34,745 nt of DNA from an uncultured Prevotellaceae bacterium. Lineage in GTDB: Bacteria > Bacteroidota > Bacteroidia > Bacteroidales > Bacteroidaceae. Shown piece by piece: positions 1 to 7,971 of this stretch. The stretch is taken from the NCBI GenBank assembly GCA_946625675.1, contig CAMOTI010000167.1:1-34745 (forward strand), given 5' to 3'. The translations under genes and the position numbers were made by a program. Within the stretch, counting starts at the first letter, position 1. Each line of letters starts with the position of its first letter. The notes beneath the pieces were generated by a model that made no database searches, was not told the DNA's origin, and saw only the letters and a list, made by a program, of their open reading frames with translations.

Positions 1-681
1 TCCGTAGTGGTTCGAGATGTAGTTCAGTATTGAGAAGTAGATGATGAACAGTTCCTCGTCGAAGTTGACTTGCTTTTTCTTGTTGACGGGCCGCAGATAG
101 ACAGGCACTCCATCCTGCACGATGGCTTGCGAGTGGGCGATGGTGCGCCTCCAGTTTATTTTGTTATAGCCTGAGTGAATGCTCTTTAGCACAAACAGAA
201 CGTAGTCCTGGTTTTCACGGTTGAAACGTATCAGTTCCAGAATGATGTCCAGCAGCGTATCGCTCAGCCGTTGCCGTCGGTTACCTATCTGTGCGATGTT
301 ACGTTCCAACAGGATGTTTTGGTCAGGGTGAGCCTCACGGTAAATCATCAGCGCGCGGTACACCCAAACTGCCAGTTCACATACAAAACCACGCTGTGCA
401 GCATTCATCTTGCCGTCCTTGTCGCTCACGCAGATGATGTCCTCGGGCTTCTCGCCAAACACCCTGTCGTCGCCTACGCCCTCCGTTTCCTTTTCCTCCA
501 GCACCACTTTGGGCAGGAAGAAGATGTAGTCATTCAACATGGGAGAATAGACATGACCGACATAGTTGTAGCATACGAAACCGTCGCTCGGGCGCCGGTG
601 ATACTCTATCAGTCCGTCCGTCACCTGCTCACGTTCCAGCACGGCAGGATCATAGTAATATCCTTCTATCAGGACCTTCAT
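1..681 (-). CDS. LlaJI-family restriction endonuclease subunit (R2-like), partial
   Basis: Reading from the ATG at 681 to the window edge gives an open frame of 227 residues that starts MKVLIEGYYYDPAVLEREQV and has no stop, so the C-terminal part lies outside the window. It follows the McrB-like gene with a gap of 6 bases and is the last visible gene of the operon. In LlaJI-type systems the R2 subunit carries the nuclease and works with a McrB-like NTPase (R1). The family call rests on overall resemblance of the N-terminal region and mainly on the gene order: two C5 methyltransferases, McrB-like protein, then this gene. The catalytic motif would be in the missing part and is not seen. GC of sampled lines is about 52-55%, far above the methyltransferase genes. 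A McrC-like role is the main alternative. Confidence 0.72.
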   Translation of the reverse strand, partial: MKVLIEGYYYDPAVLEREQVTDGLIEYHRRPSDGFVCYNYVGHVYSPMLNDYIFFLPKVVLEEKETEGVGDDRVFGEKPEDIICVSDKDGKMNAAQRGFVCELAVWVYRALMIYREAHPDQNILLERNIAQIGNRRQRLSDTLLDIILELIRFNRENQDYVLFVLKSIHSGYNKINWRRTIAHSQAIVQDGVPVYLRPVNKKKQVNFDEELFIIYFSILNYISNHYG

Positions 682-687
682 TCTTAA

Positions 688-2562
688 TCAGGCTTGGTTT
701 TCTATTTTGATATTCCATCCGGCATTGTTCACGGCATCCATAAACTTGCCTATGTTCCCTATGCCAAACTGTGTCGAAAGGTATATCTTCTCGCCATTAG
801 AGAGTTCAAACTCCGTTGCTCTCTTGTTGTTGTCGGTGGAGTCTTTGGTGCGATCATTGAAATCCGCTTCAGTCTCTACCAGATGTTGCACATAGTCCTT
901 CAGCCCCAATCCGTTCCATGCCTGTGCTATTGTCTGTGCGTCTGCATCTGGGTGATCCTCAATGTATAGCCTGAATGCCTCACGAGTCATTTGGGCTTTG
1001 TTCAGGTTGTCTGTGCCGTTCACACGGTATCTCGACTTGTCCCGCTGACGCTTTGTGTTGGGGGTGGTGTAGGATACCGCCGTCGTGCCATCGTCGGAGG
1101 TCTCAAAAGGATATACCTCCAAGTCTTGTAGGAATTTGATGACCATGTTGGTATCAACTGTTCCGTCGTGGTGGAAGAACTTACGGAAAGCCAGCAGTTC
1201 TCCATCGTTGTCTTTGAATGCTTTGTGGTTTGTCTCGTTGTCCTTGAAGACATCGTTCCACAGATAGAATATGACCTTGCTAACGAATGTCTCTACGGAG
1301 ATTCTGCCGTCTTTGGCTTTTGCAAAGAAATAACCTAATTTCTTGTCTTCCGAGTGGGTGGTTCTCTCTATGATATCGTTGATTGCTTCCAAGAAACTCC
1401 ACCAGTCGTATTGGTCGTTATCAATCTCAATGACGTAGTTTTTCTTTGCATCAGCAATAGGCATATACACCCAGTCCCAACGACGCTTAAAGGCAGAGTC
1501 GATGGGAAACAAGCTTTGGTCGCTGGTGTTCATCGTGGCCCAAATGTAGAGATTGTTCGGCAAGAGCAACACTTCTCCGCTGAGCACTTCCTTCACGATG
1601 TCCCTATCATCAAAGAGAGCATTGATGCTTTCAGCATTTTCTATCTCCACTTCCTCAAACAACCGCTTCAACTGCTTCTGCATGTCTGCGTCGGTCTTGA
1701 TGGGATAGTCTGAATAGCCAAAATCGTTGCGGTCAAGCAACTGGAACAAGTCACCGAAGATTTGAGCACAGTTGCCACGGTTGATTTCCTCTATCACCAA
1801 GAATTGCTTCTTTGGTACATCCCCTTTGGCTTCGGCCACTTTCTTCCAAGCAGTGATGTAGGCTTGTAGGAAAGCCTGACAAACAAACTCGTAACTGATG
1901 CGCTTTTCTTCTCTTCCTGTTTCTACAGCCTTGTCTCCGATGATGGCAAGCACGGGAGCAAACTCTGTTGTCGGTTTGTAAGTTCCGACAAACGTGGAAT
2001 AGTCCGTGTCAGGATGGAAGGTCGTTCGTATCACATCCTCACCCTTCGTCTGCTCTTTGATAATATGTGACTTACCTGTACCAGGAGCCCCGTAAAAGAT
2101 TTGCTGGAGGGACTGTTCGATATTGCTATTGTGAGATGCATTTGTTGGGTCTTTTTCTATCTTTGAAAAATAAACGGCAGCTGGATTTACTTGTATTTCC
2201 CCTTTCTTATAAAAACATAGATAGTAAGAATGGCTTGTGCCATCTATTCTGCTTTCAAGGCATACAATGTCTCCCTCTTGTACGTTATGGCTTTTAAATA
2301 ATGGGCCTAAGCTAGGGATCCTCTTCTCTTGGTTTGAGTTCTTAAAATACACGAACCGAAGAGGTGTTGACTTTTCTCCTCCGATTGTAATATCTTGGGC
2401 TGTGAAATTAACTTCCATAACAGACCCATTCTGAACTGCGGAATCGCCAAAAAAAGATTTATAATCGAAATTATTTGGCAGACGAACATACACTTCATGT
2501 GTTCCTGTCTTTCCTACTTCCGCAGGAGTTAACTCTTTGTAAAAAAAGATGGATTTTCTCAT
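688..2562 (-). CDS. McrB-like AAA+ NTPase with N-terminal DNA-binding domain (LlaJI R1-like)
   Basis: A 624-residue protein. Residues 1-125 form a beta-rich module that I infer to be the B3/EcoRII-N-like DNA-recognition domain known at the N-terminus of LlaJI R1 proteins. A linker follows, then a McrB-type AAA+ module: Walker A GAPGTGKS at 158-165, Walker B FLVIEEINRG at 254-263, the McrB signature MNTSDQS at 344-350, and an arginine-rich sensor AFKRRWDW at 357-364. Residues from about 515 to 624 form a C-terminal extension also seen in other McrB-like proteins. By family knowledge it would hydrolyse nucleotide to drive translocation and activate the downstream nuclease subunit. Its start ATG overlaps the stop of the preceding methyltransferase by 4 bases (ATGA). 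The N-terminal coding part is AT-rich while the AAA+ part is 43-50% GC in sampled lines, so the gene looks chimeric. Confidence 0.9.
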   Translation of the reverse strand: MRKSIFFYKELTPAEVGKTGTHEVYVRLPNNFDYKSFFGDSAVQNGSVMEVNFTAQDITIGGEKSTPLRFVYFKNSNQEKRIPSLGPLFKSHNVQEGDIVCLESRIDGTSHSYYLCFYKKGEIQVNPAAVYFSKIEKDPTNASHNSNIEQSLQQIFYGAPGTGKSHIIKEQTKGEDVIRTTFHPDTDYSTFVGTYKPTTEFAPVLAIIGDKAVETGREEKRISYEFVCQAFLQAYITAWKKVAEAKGDVPKKQFLVIEEINRGNCAQIFGDLFQLLDRNDFGYSDYPIKTDADMQKQLKRLFEEVEIENAESINALFDDRDIVKEVLSGEVLLLPNNLYIWATMNTSDQSLFPIDSAFKRRWDWVYMPIADAKKNYVIEIDNDQYDWWSFLEAINDIIERTTHSEDKKLGYFFAKAKDGRISVETFVSKVIFYLWNDVFKDNETNHKAFKDNDGELLAFRKFFHHDGTVDTNMVIKFLQDLEVYPFETSDDGTTAVSYTTPNTKRQRDKSRYRVNGTDNLNKAQMTREAFRLYIEDHPDADAQTIAQAWNGLGLKDYVQHLVETEADFNDRTKDSTDNNKRATEFELSNGEKIYLSTQFGIGNIGKFMDAVNNAGWNIKIENQA

Positions 2563-4064
2563 ATGTATTTCTTTATTATGTTTGCAATTTGTTTAGCCAT
2601 CAAAACTGGTACGGCATTTCCGATTTGCATATATGTTTTCAAATATGCACCAAGGAAGAGGTAGTCATCTGGAAATGATTGTACTCTTGCTGCCTCACGT
2701 GGAGTTATGCTCCTTATTTGATAAGGATGTATATGAGAAAGACAGTCCATTTTTAAGTGGGCTGTTATGGTTCTACAAGGTCTATCAGCATACAACTTAA
2801 AATACTTGTCCTTAAAGATTCCATTTCTCCTTGAATAGGGCATTATATCTGCTATCTTTGGATTGGTTGCATCTTCACCTTGTCCGAGACGTTTGAAAAT
2901 CTCGTAATTCACGTCGCTACAATAACGAGCCTTATGATTAAAGGTATATGATAATGAGCGACCTGAATTTATGCTTGCTAGATAAGAATTCCCACAACTG
3001 TCATAATTATTGACGCCTATCTTCATGCCCGTTTTTTCATCATCAACCTCTGTCATACCTTTTACACGAGGTGCATCTAAAGGCTGGATATATTCTAATG
3101 CGGATTGAAGGTTATAATGCGGATTCCCTTCACATGCTTTTTCTATTTCATGGAAAAGAACTTCGGGCGTAACATGTTTGGAATAAGCAATATCATTCCG
3201 AACGGCAAGATAAATAAGCCGTTCTCTGCTTTGTGCCACCCCGAAGTTCACTGCATTGAGCAAACGGTATGATACATCGTAAGTATATACCTTTCCGTTC
3301 TTCTTAATCCGTATCGACTTGTAGTCTTCAACAACTTGTCCTGCAACAGAGAGCATTCCTTTTACATTCTCCATCAAAACGAATTTCGGGCATATTTTTT
3401 TGATGGCTTCAATATAATATTTGTACAACTCGTTGCGGGGGTCATCAATTATACGACGTTGATTTGCGCTACTGAAGCTCTGACAAGGAGGGCCACCAAC
3501 TACGATGTCTATATCTTCATGAATATAATCGCCTATATTAGAAACTATCTTTCGTATATCTTCCTTCAACACACTTGCAGATGGCAGTTCTGGATGGTTG
3601 AAACGATATGTTCTAACACATACATCCTCAAAATCATTGGCAAAGCAAACCCTATAACCGGCTTGACTAAATCCACAACTTAACCCACCTGCTCCTGCAA
3701 AGAAATCTACCATCTTGGGCTTATTGGTAGCCGCTTCTCTTTTTTGTATTTCTTTTCTTTTTTTGTTGTTGAGCTTGTCCAGTTCAGAGCCGAAAAGATT
3801 CTTATGAGAAAGGAATAATTCAATTGCAGAAATGAATCGAGGGTAATAGTTTCCGAGAACTCTACTTAATAATTCCAAATCTTCGTCATTCTCGATAATA
3901 CCCATATCCTTCATTTCTATTACAGAATTAGAAGAAGGAGACTTTATTGTATCTACAATAAGGTGCTCTCGTTTGGCAATTACCTCCACCAAACGTATAT
4001 ATATCAGAATTTTTTCTAAAAATTCATCCTTGCTTGTTAACTGTGTAACTTTTTCGAATATCAT
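2559..4064 (-). CDS. DNA (cytosine-5)-methyltransferase, second of pair
   Basis: A 501-residue C5 methyltransferase. Residues 1-117 are a non-catalytic N-terminal extension with helical character. The catalytic core shows motif I VDFFAGAGGLSCGF from 119, the catalytic cysteine in GPPCQSF (Cys194), ENV of motif VI at 232-234, the QxRxR motif QSRER at 278-282, motif IX PREAARVQSFPDDY, and motif X QIGNAVPVLMA near the C-terminus. The product would place 5-methylcytosine on one strand of the host sites to protect them from the cognate nuclease. It overlaps both neighbours by 4 bases, indicating translational coupling. Paired C5 enzymes fit an asymmetric recognition site in which each strand needs its own enzyme. 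Sampled GC is only 28-35%. Confidence 0.95.
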   Translation of the reverse strand: MIFEKVTQLTSKDEFLEKILIYIRLVEVIAKREHLIVDTIKSPSSNSVIEMKDMGIIENDEDLELLSRVLGNYYPRFISAIELFLSHKNLFGSELDKLNNKKRKEIQKREAATNKPKMVDFFAGAGGLSCGFSQAGYRVCFANDFEDVCVRTYRFNHPELPSASVLKEDIRKIVSNIGDYIHEDIDIVVGGPPCQSFSSANQRRIIDDPRNELYKYYIEAIKKICPKFVLMENVKGMLSVAGQVVEDYKSIRIKKNGKVYTYDVSYRLLNAVNFGVAQSRERLIYLAVRNDIAYSKHVTPEVLFHEIEKACEGNPHYNLQSALEYIQPLDAPRVKGMTEVDDEKTGMKIGVNNYDSCGNSYLASINSGRSLSYTFNHKARYCSDVNYEIFKRLGQGEDATNPKIADIMPYSRRNGIFKDKYFKLYADRPCRTITAHLKMDCLSHIHPYQIRSITPREAARVQSFPDDYLFLGAYLKTYMQIGNAVPVLMAKQIANIIKKYI

Positions 4065-5275
4065 AATGTTATATCATCCAGATTCTTTCTTATAGACTTT
4101 GCCAACGCTTCTGCAAATAGAGGTGGTACGGCATTGCCTATTTGTTTATACTTTTCCCCACGTGAACCCTTGAACTCAAAGTCATCTGGAAAAGACTGAA
4201 TTCTTGCAGCTTCACGTACAGTAAATGTGCGTCTTTGCTCTTCATCTGGATGAATAAATTGGAAGCCATCCTTATGAATATGAGCCAGAATGGTTTTGGA
4301 AGGTAAGTCCCACCACTGAACTACATAACTATTATCAAATACTCTTGCATGCTCGTGCTCGTATTGTGGCATTTCTCTTCGCAATTGGCCAAAAGACCAG
4401 TGATTATGTATCATCACTTGGAAGCGTTCTCTATCCAAGTCATTGTGTTTGCGTGCAATATGATCCATCAATGGATATATGCCCTGCTTACCAATCCTTT
4501 TAAGGAACTCATTATTGCAGGGATAATCAAATGCTTCAGCTGATGCATCATGCCCTGGCTCAACGGGTGGTAAGTCACCAATGGCTTGCCTTACATCTAC
4601 AAAACGCTTTTTCCCTTTCTTCTCATTGCTTGGAGTTTCGGGGTTCCAATGCGTTTTTATAATACTTTTGTATAGATCTTCCGCACTTTTGTCAATATCT
4701 TTGCGTACGCCGATGATAATGACCCTTTTACGAAGCTGAGGTACACCATAATCAGCAGTATTGTGTACTAAGACTTCTGGGGTTCCTATTACCTTGTATT
4801 TGTTTCCCAAGGCTTTTAATACCTTTGGGAATATAGGGGCGTTCTTGACTTGTGCAGAAAGAAGTCCCGTCACATTCTCAAAGACAAAGAATTTAGGAGA
4901 ATAGTATTCCAGGATCTTTACATAACTTTCAAATAGATAATTACGTGGGTCTGAAGCCATTTTTTTCCCGTCACGAACTCTTCCTGCTGTAGAGTATGCT
5001 TGACATGGAGGCCCCCCAATTATTATGTCAACGGTCCTTCCTTTTACTGCATTATCTATTCTTTCCAGTATATCGTCAGAAGTTATGTCATTCTCAATAA
5101 CTTCTTTGTCGTAGTCTTTATACCCATAGTATTTCATTCTTGTCCGCAGAGTCTCACATGCCCAATGGTCTATCTCCACATGGGCAAGAGCTTTGAATCC
5201 TTGGCGATAGAAGCCCTCCGAAAGACCTCCACAGCCAGCAAACAAATCAATGAATGTATATTTCCTTTTTGCCAT
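4061..5275 (-). CDS. DNA (cytosine-5)-methyltransferase, first of pair
   Basis: A 404-residue C5 methyltransferase without an N-terminal extension. Motif I FIDLFAGCGGLSEGF begins at residue 8, the catalytic Cys91 lies in GGPPCQAYS, FENV spans 132-135, the QxRxR-type motif is QLRKRV, motif IX is VREAARIQSFPDDF and motif X is QIGNAVPPLFA. It is clearly diverged from the adjacent methyltransferase, so it is not a recent duplicate; the two probably modify different strands or different sequences. Its start lies 2 bases beyond the stop of the GHKL gene, and its stop overlaps the next start. Target specificity cannot be read from the sequence. Confidence 0.95.
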   Translation of the reverse strand: MAKRKYTFIDLFAGCGGLSEGFYRQGFKALAHVEIDHWACETLRTRMKYYGYKDYDKEVIENDITSDDILERIDNAVKGRTVDIIIGGPPCQAYSTAGRVRDGKKMASDPRNYLFESYVKILEYYSPKFFVFENVTGLLSAQVKNAPIFPKVLKALGNKYKVIGTPEVLVHNTADYGVPQLRKRVIIIGVRKDIDKSAEDLYKSIIKTHWNPETPSNEKKGKKRFVDVRQAIGDLPPVEPGHDASAEAFDYPCNNEFLKRIGKQGIYPLMDHIARKHNDLDRERFQVMIHNHWSFGQLRREMPQYEHEHARVFDNSYVVQWWDLPSKTILAHIHKDGFQFIHPDEEQRRTFTVREAARIQSFPDDFEFKGSRGEKYKQIGNAVPPLFAEALAKSIRKNLDDITL

Positions 5276-5277
5276 GT

Positions 5278-7158
5278 TTAATCCGTCTTTTGTTTAAACC
5301 CTTCTTTAAGTATGTTAAGGAAGATTTCGTTATGGGCTTTCGCGTCTTTTATAAAAGCATCAATAGAAAGAATATAAGTACCTACTGTATATTTTGTATC
5401 ATCTTCGAGTGATTTTTTCCAAGAATTCTCTCTATAATACAAATAATCTTTAGAGAACAAGGGAGTATACTCTCTATTCTCCAAGGATAGTCTGAAATCA
5501 TCGTTAAACTCTACTATCCCATAAAACCACATACGTTGAATTTTATTAGGGTAATAGTTCAGTAACTTTATTGCTCGCCGCTGCAATTGACTTTCCACTT
5601 CCTCCGTTTTTGCAAGAGTTATACCTCTTTTCTTCAATTCAATAATCACCACATCTACGGATCTGTCTTCAGCTTTGTCTGGATTATCTGAGAATATGAT
5701 TGCTATGTCAGGTCTTCCATCGTCTTCAATATCGTTAGCTTTTTTTGTAATCTCATCAAGAACTTCAGTCATTGTTCTTTCGCTCATAGCTGTAGTATAT
5801 GTCATGTATTTATTGTCCAATAACCAGAGGTTATGGGTATAAATACTATCCATGTTTCCATCCTTTAAGACAGACCGTTTCGGTAGTATTAAATTATGTA
5901 AATCAGCTTCAGAATCTGCCGCTGTATATTGTTCTACTTTAGCAATGATTTTCTCACGGTATAGAATGTACTGAGCCAAAGTCCTAGATGAAACATCTAA
6001 TGCCTTATCATATTTTTCGTCATCTAAAGATTGAGCCTCTAAAATTGTTTTCTGATCGCGCATGAAAAGTTTCTGTGCGTCCTCTACTGATTTTGCTTTT
6101 GATATTATACCAACTTCATCTTTATTGAAATATCCCAAAAGATGTGGATATGTCTTATCCAAGGACTCTTTCGTTCTATTATTCTTTTCTTTCACAGAAG
6201 GCAGCTGGTTTTCTATAACTTCAGCAATTTTTTTTCTAAACAATATCTTCAATGGCTTCAAAACAGAGTCGCTCAAAGTCAGATTTTGACGTGAAGGATC
6301 TATTTTCCCATTTAAAATTGAGGATCGTAATAAAAAGATAAAATTATAACCATAAGGAGGCAGGTTTTCTAGCGATATAATATCGTCAACAACTTTTGTA
6401 CGATTGTCTACACAAAATGCAGTCATAAGGAATGTTGCAGAGAAATTTTCGGTTTTCTGAATCGCATAATCCAAATACGAGTCTGCAAACATGTCTATTG
6501 TTTCTGTGCCAATCTTGACTGTACTCATGTCTGGAATATCATTGCTTGTGATAGTTGTCTCAAATGTTCCGACGGTAATTTTTCCTCTATGAGGGACATC
6601 TATCTTTATCTTAATCTGAAAATCGTTTCCCTTGCTCTTTAATATATAAAGTCTAGGATAGAATTCTTTTAAGATCTCTTGCCTTAACCTCTCTGGCATT
6701 ATATCGGAATAACTACTTAACCTTTGCATGGAACACTCTGTGAAAACAAGCTTTGTTTCTTGCCTTGCATCAGAAACCTGGGATAGCGACATATCCGTAT
6801 TGTTCTCATCAAAACTATCATTAAATGTAAACGTGCGGAGTTGACCATCATAGAGACTGCGAACTTCTACTTTGTTGAAGTAACTTAAGTAAACTAACCT
6901 GCCAACACCCTGGTGTGTGTTTTCTTCAACCTTCAGTAGCTCACAAAACTTGTTATATCTATAATCAGTAAAGCCTTCGCCATTATCAACAATCTCAATT
7001 CTAAGTGTTTCTTGCTTATCAAAAGAGTCAATAAAAATATTGATGTCTATTTGATTAGCATTAGCATCAAGAGAATTTGCAACAGCTTCTTTGAACACTT
7101 GTATTAATGAAGGGTTCTGAAAGAATAGCCTGACTGCTTGTTTTGTATTTACTCGCAT
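5278..7158 (-). CDS. GHKL (MutL/MORC-like) ATPase with putative C-terminal PD-(D/E)XK nuclease domain
   Basis: A 626-residue protein. The N-terminus has the GHKL ATP-binding motifs: N-box EAVANSLDANA (24-34, Mg-binding Asn28), G1 motif DNGEGF (58-63), and a glycine lid HQGVGR (82-87). Such ATPases dimerise and clamp DNA on ATP binding. Near the C-terminus, RPDIAI (Asp484) followed by VDVVIIELKK (Glu507, Lys509) and a Gln at 524 match the layout of a PD-(D/E)XK restriction-like nuclease core; I infer this from motif spacing only. MutL/MORC-like ATPases linked to restriction-modification genes are a known theme. It sits first after the regulator, 20 bases downstream of it and 2 bases before the first methyltransferase, so it is probably an integral part of the system. 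Sampled GC is 27-35%. Confidence 0.85.
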   Translation of the reverse strand: MRVNTKQAVRLFFQNPSLIQVFKEAVANSLDANANQIDINIFIDSFDKQETLRIEIVDNGEGFTDYRYNKFCELLKVEENTHQGVGRLVYLSYFNKVEVRSLYDGQLRTFTFNDSFDENNTDMSLSQVSDARQETKLVFTECSMQRLSSYSDIMPERLRQEILKEFYPRLYILKSKGNDFQIKIKIDVPHRGKITVGTFETTITSNDIPDMSTVKIGTETIDMFADSYLDYAIQKTENFSATFLMTAFCVDNRTKVVDDIISLENLPPYGYNFIFLLRSSILNGKIDPSRQNLTLSDSVLKPLKILFRKKIAEVIENQLPSVKEKNNRTKESLDKTYPHLLGYFNKDEVGIISKAKSVEDAQKLFMRDQKTILEAQSLDDEKYDKALDVSSRTLAQYILYREKIIAKVEQYTAADSEADLHNLILPKRSVLKDGNMDSIYTHNLWLLDNKYMTYTTAMSERTMTEVLDEITKKANDIEDDGRPDIAIIFSDNPDKAEDRSVDVVIIELKKRGITLAKTEEVESQLQRRAIKLLNYYPNKIQRMWFYGIVEFNDDFRLSLENREYTPLFSKDYLYYRENSWKKSLEDDTKYTVGTYILSIDAFIKDAKAHNEIFLNILKEGFKQKTD

Positions 7159-7178
7159 GATATAATAACATTTATTGG

Positions 7179-7409
7179 TTACAAAATCTTTCCCTCAGCA
7201 TCGAACTCCACTTCCAGCAGGTCTTTGATGTCAACTTGAAGCAGGCGGGAAATCTCCACGAATTGTGCCATAGAGGGCTGTATCTTGTTGGTTTTCCAGC
7301 GGGAGACGGTCATATCGGTGACACCCATCTGTTCGGCAAGCCATCGGTTGGTAATCTGCTTGTCGGCCAATACCACTCTAATTCTGTTCAGACAATCGTA
7401 TTTCGTCAT
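7179..7409 (-). CDS. XRE-family helix-turn-helix regulator (controller-like)
   Basis: A 76-residue protein that is almost entirely one HTH_3 domain: LAEQMGVTDMTVSRWKTNK gives the helix-turn-helix, and the tail DIKDLLEVEF is typical of small Cro/C-protein-like regulators. It is the first gene of the defence operon, 20 bases before the GHKL gene. Small XRE controllers often time restriction against modification; here it probably autoregulates the whole operon, since a palindrome lies between its -7 box and the presumed -33 region. Sampled GC is about 50%, in contrast to the following 5 kb at about 30%, so it may have a different origin from the genes it leads. Confidence 0.9.
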   Translation of the reverse strand: MTKYDCLNRIRVVLADKQITNRWLAEQMGVTDMTVSRWKTNKIQPSMAQFVEISRLLQVDIKDLLEVEFDAEGKIL

Positions 7410-7438
7410 CTATTCTTTTTTTTATCTATTTACATGTG

Positions 7439-7446
7439 CAAAGATA
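7439..7446 (-). promoter_or_regulatory. Bacteroidota -7 promoter box of the defence operon
   Basis: The minus strand reads TATCTTTG, an exact match to the TAnnTTTG consensus, 30 bases upstream of the XRE start codon. No clear TTG is found 19-20 bases upstream, so the promoter may be weak or regulator-dependent. Confidence 0.6.
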
Positions 7447-7450
7447 AACA

Positions 7451-7485
7451 TAATTTGTTAAATTACCTAATTTGATGTTGAATTA
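7451..7485 (-). promoter_or_regulatory. Candidate operator: two related palindromes upstream of the XRE gene
   Basis: TAATTT-GTT-AAATTA at 7451-7465 is a perfect inverted repeat with 6-base arms. A second, looser copy with arms TAATT and AATTA and an 8-base centre lies at 7468-7485. The two share TAATTTG spaced 17 bases apart. They lie just upstream of the -7 box, where a bound controller protein would affect RNA polymerase. Assignment to the adjacent XRE protein is inference; AT-rich sequence yields such palindromes more easily by chance. Confidence 0.45.
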
Positions 7486-7971
7486 TATCTAATTTTTAGC
7501 ACTTTTTGATTTCGGTCTTCTTGTTTTGCTGCCAACCTCAACAAAACAATCCTTCAACTCCTTTATTCCTTAGATATTCTATTTTTTGAAAAGTACCGTA
7601 TAACCGGTTGGAAAGTGGTAAATAATGCAGATTTCCACGGCTTATAGCGCTTTTTTTGTGCTAAGTAAACGTATAATAATAAGTTGCCTCACCTCTCAAA
7701 TCGTCAAAGAGTATAATGTTGTTGACGTTAATATAATAACAGAGTATTCAAAATAAATTCCAAGACATTTTTAGGCCTATTCCACATTTTCCCGCCCACG
7801 CTCCCGGTGTCGGGTGTCCATTGCGTCTCCGTCTCCTTTGCCCCCATGGGGCTCCAGACTGGCATCCACCTCTTTCAGCCCCGCCTACGTTCCCGGTGTT
7901 GAGTGGATTCCGCCCCATCCAGCAAAGTGCTGTTTCGTATGCTGCGTTGCCAACACCGCCCCCATATTCCC
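7486..7971. other. Intergenic stretch without a recognisable gene
   Basis: Between the defence operon promoter and the 3' end of the AraC gene. The part up to about 7780 is AT-rich; the part after it is C-rich and contains two similar phrases (CCCGGTGTCGGGTG near 7804 and CCCGGTGTTGAGTG near 7892). A 16-base phrase ATAATAAGTTGCCTCA at 7676-7691 recurs with one change at 28152-28167. Short open frames here lack family resemblance and are not called. Confidence 0.5.
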
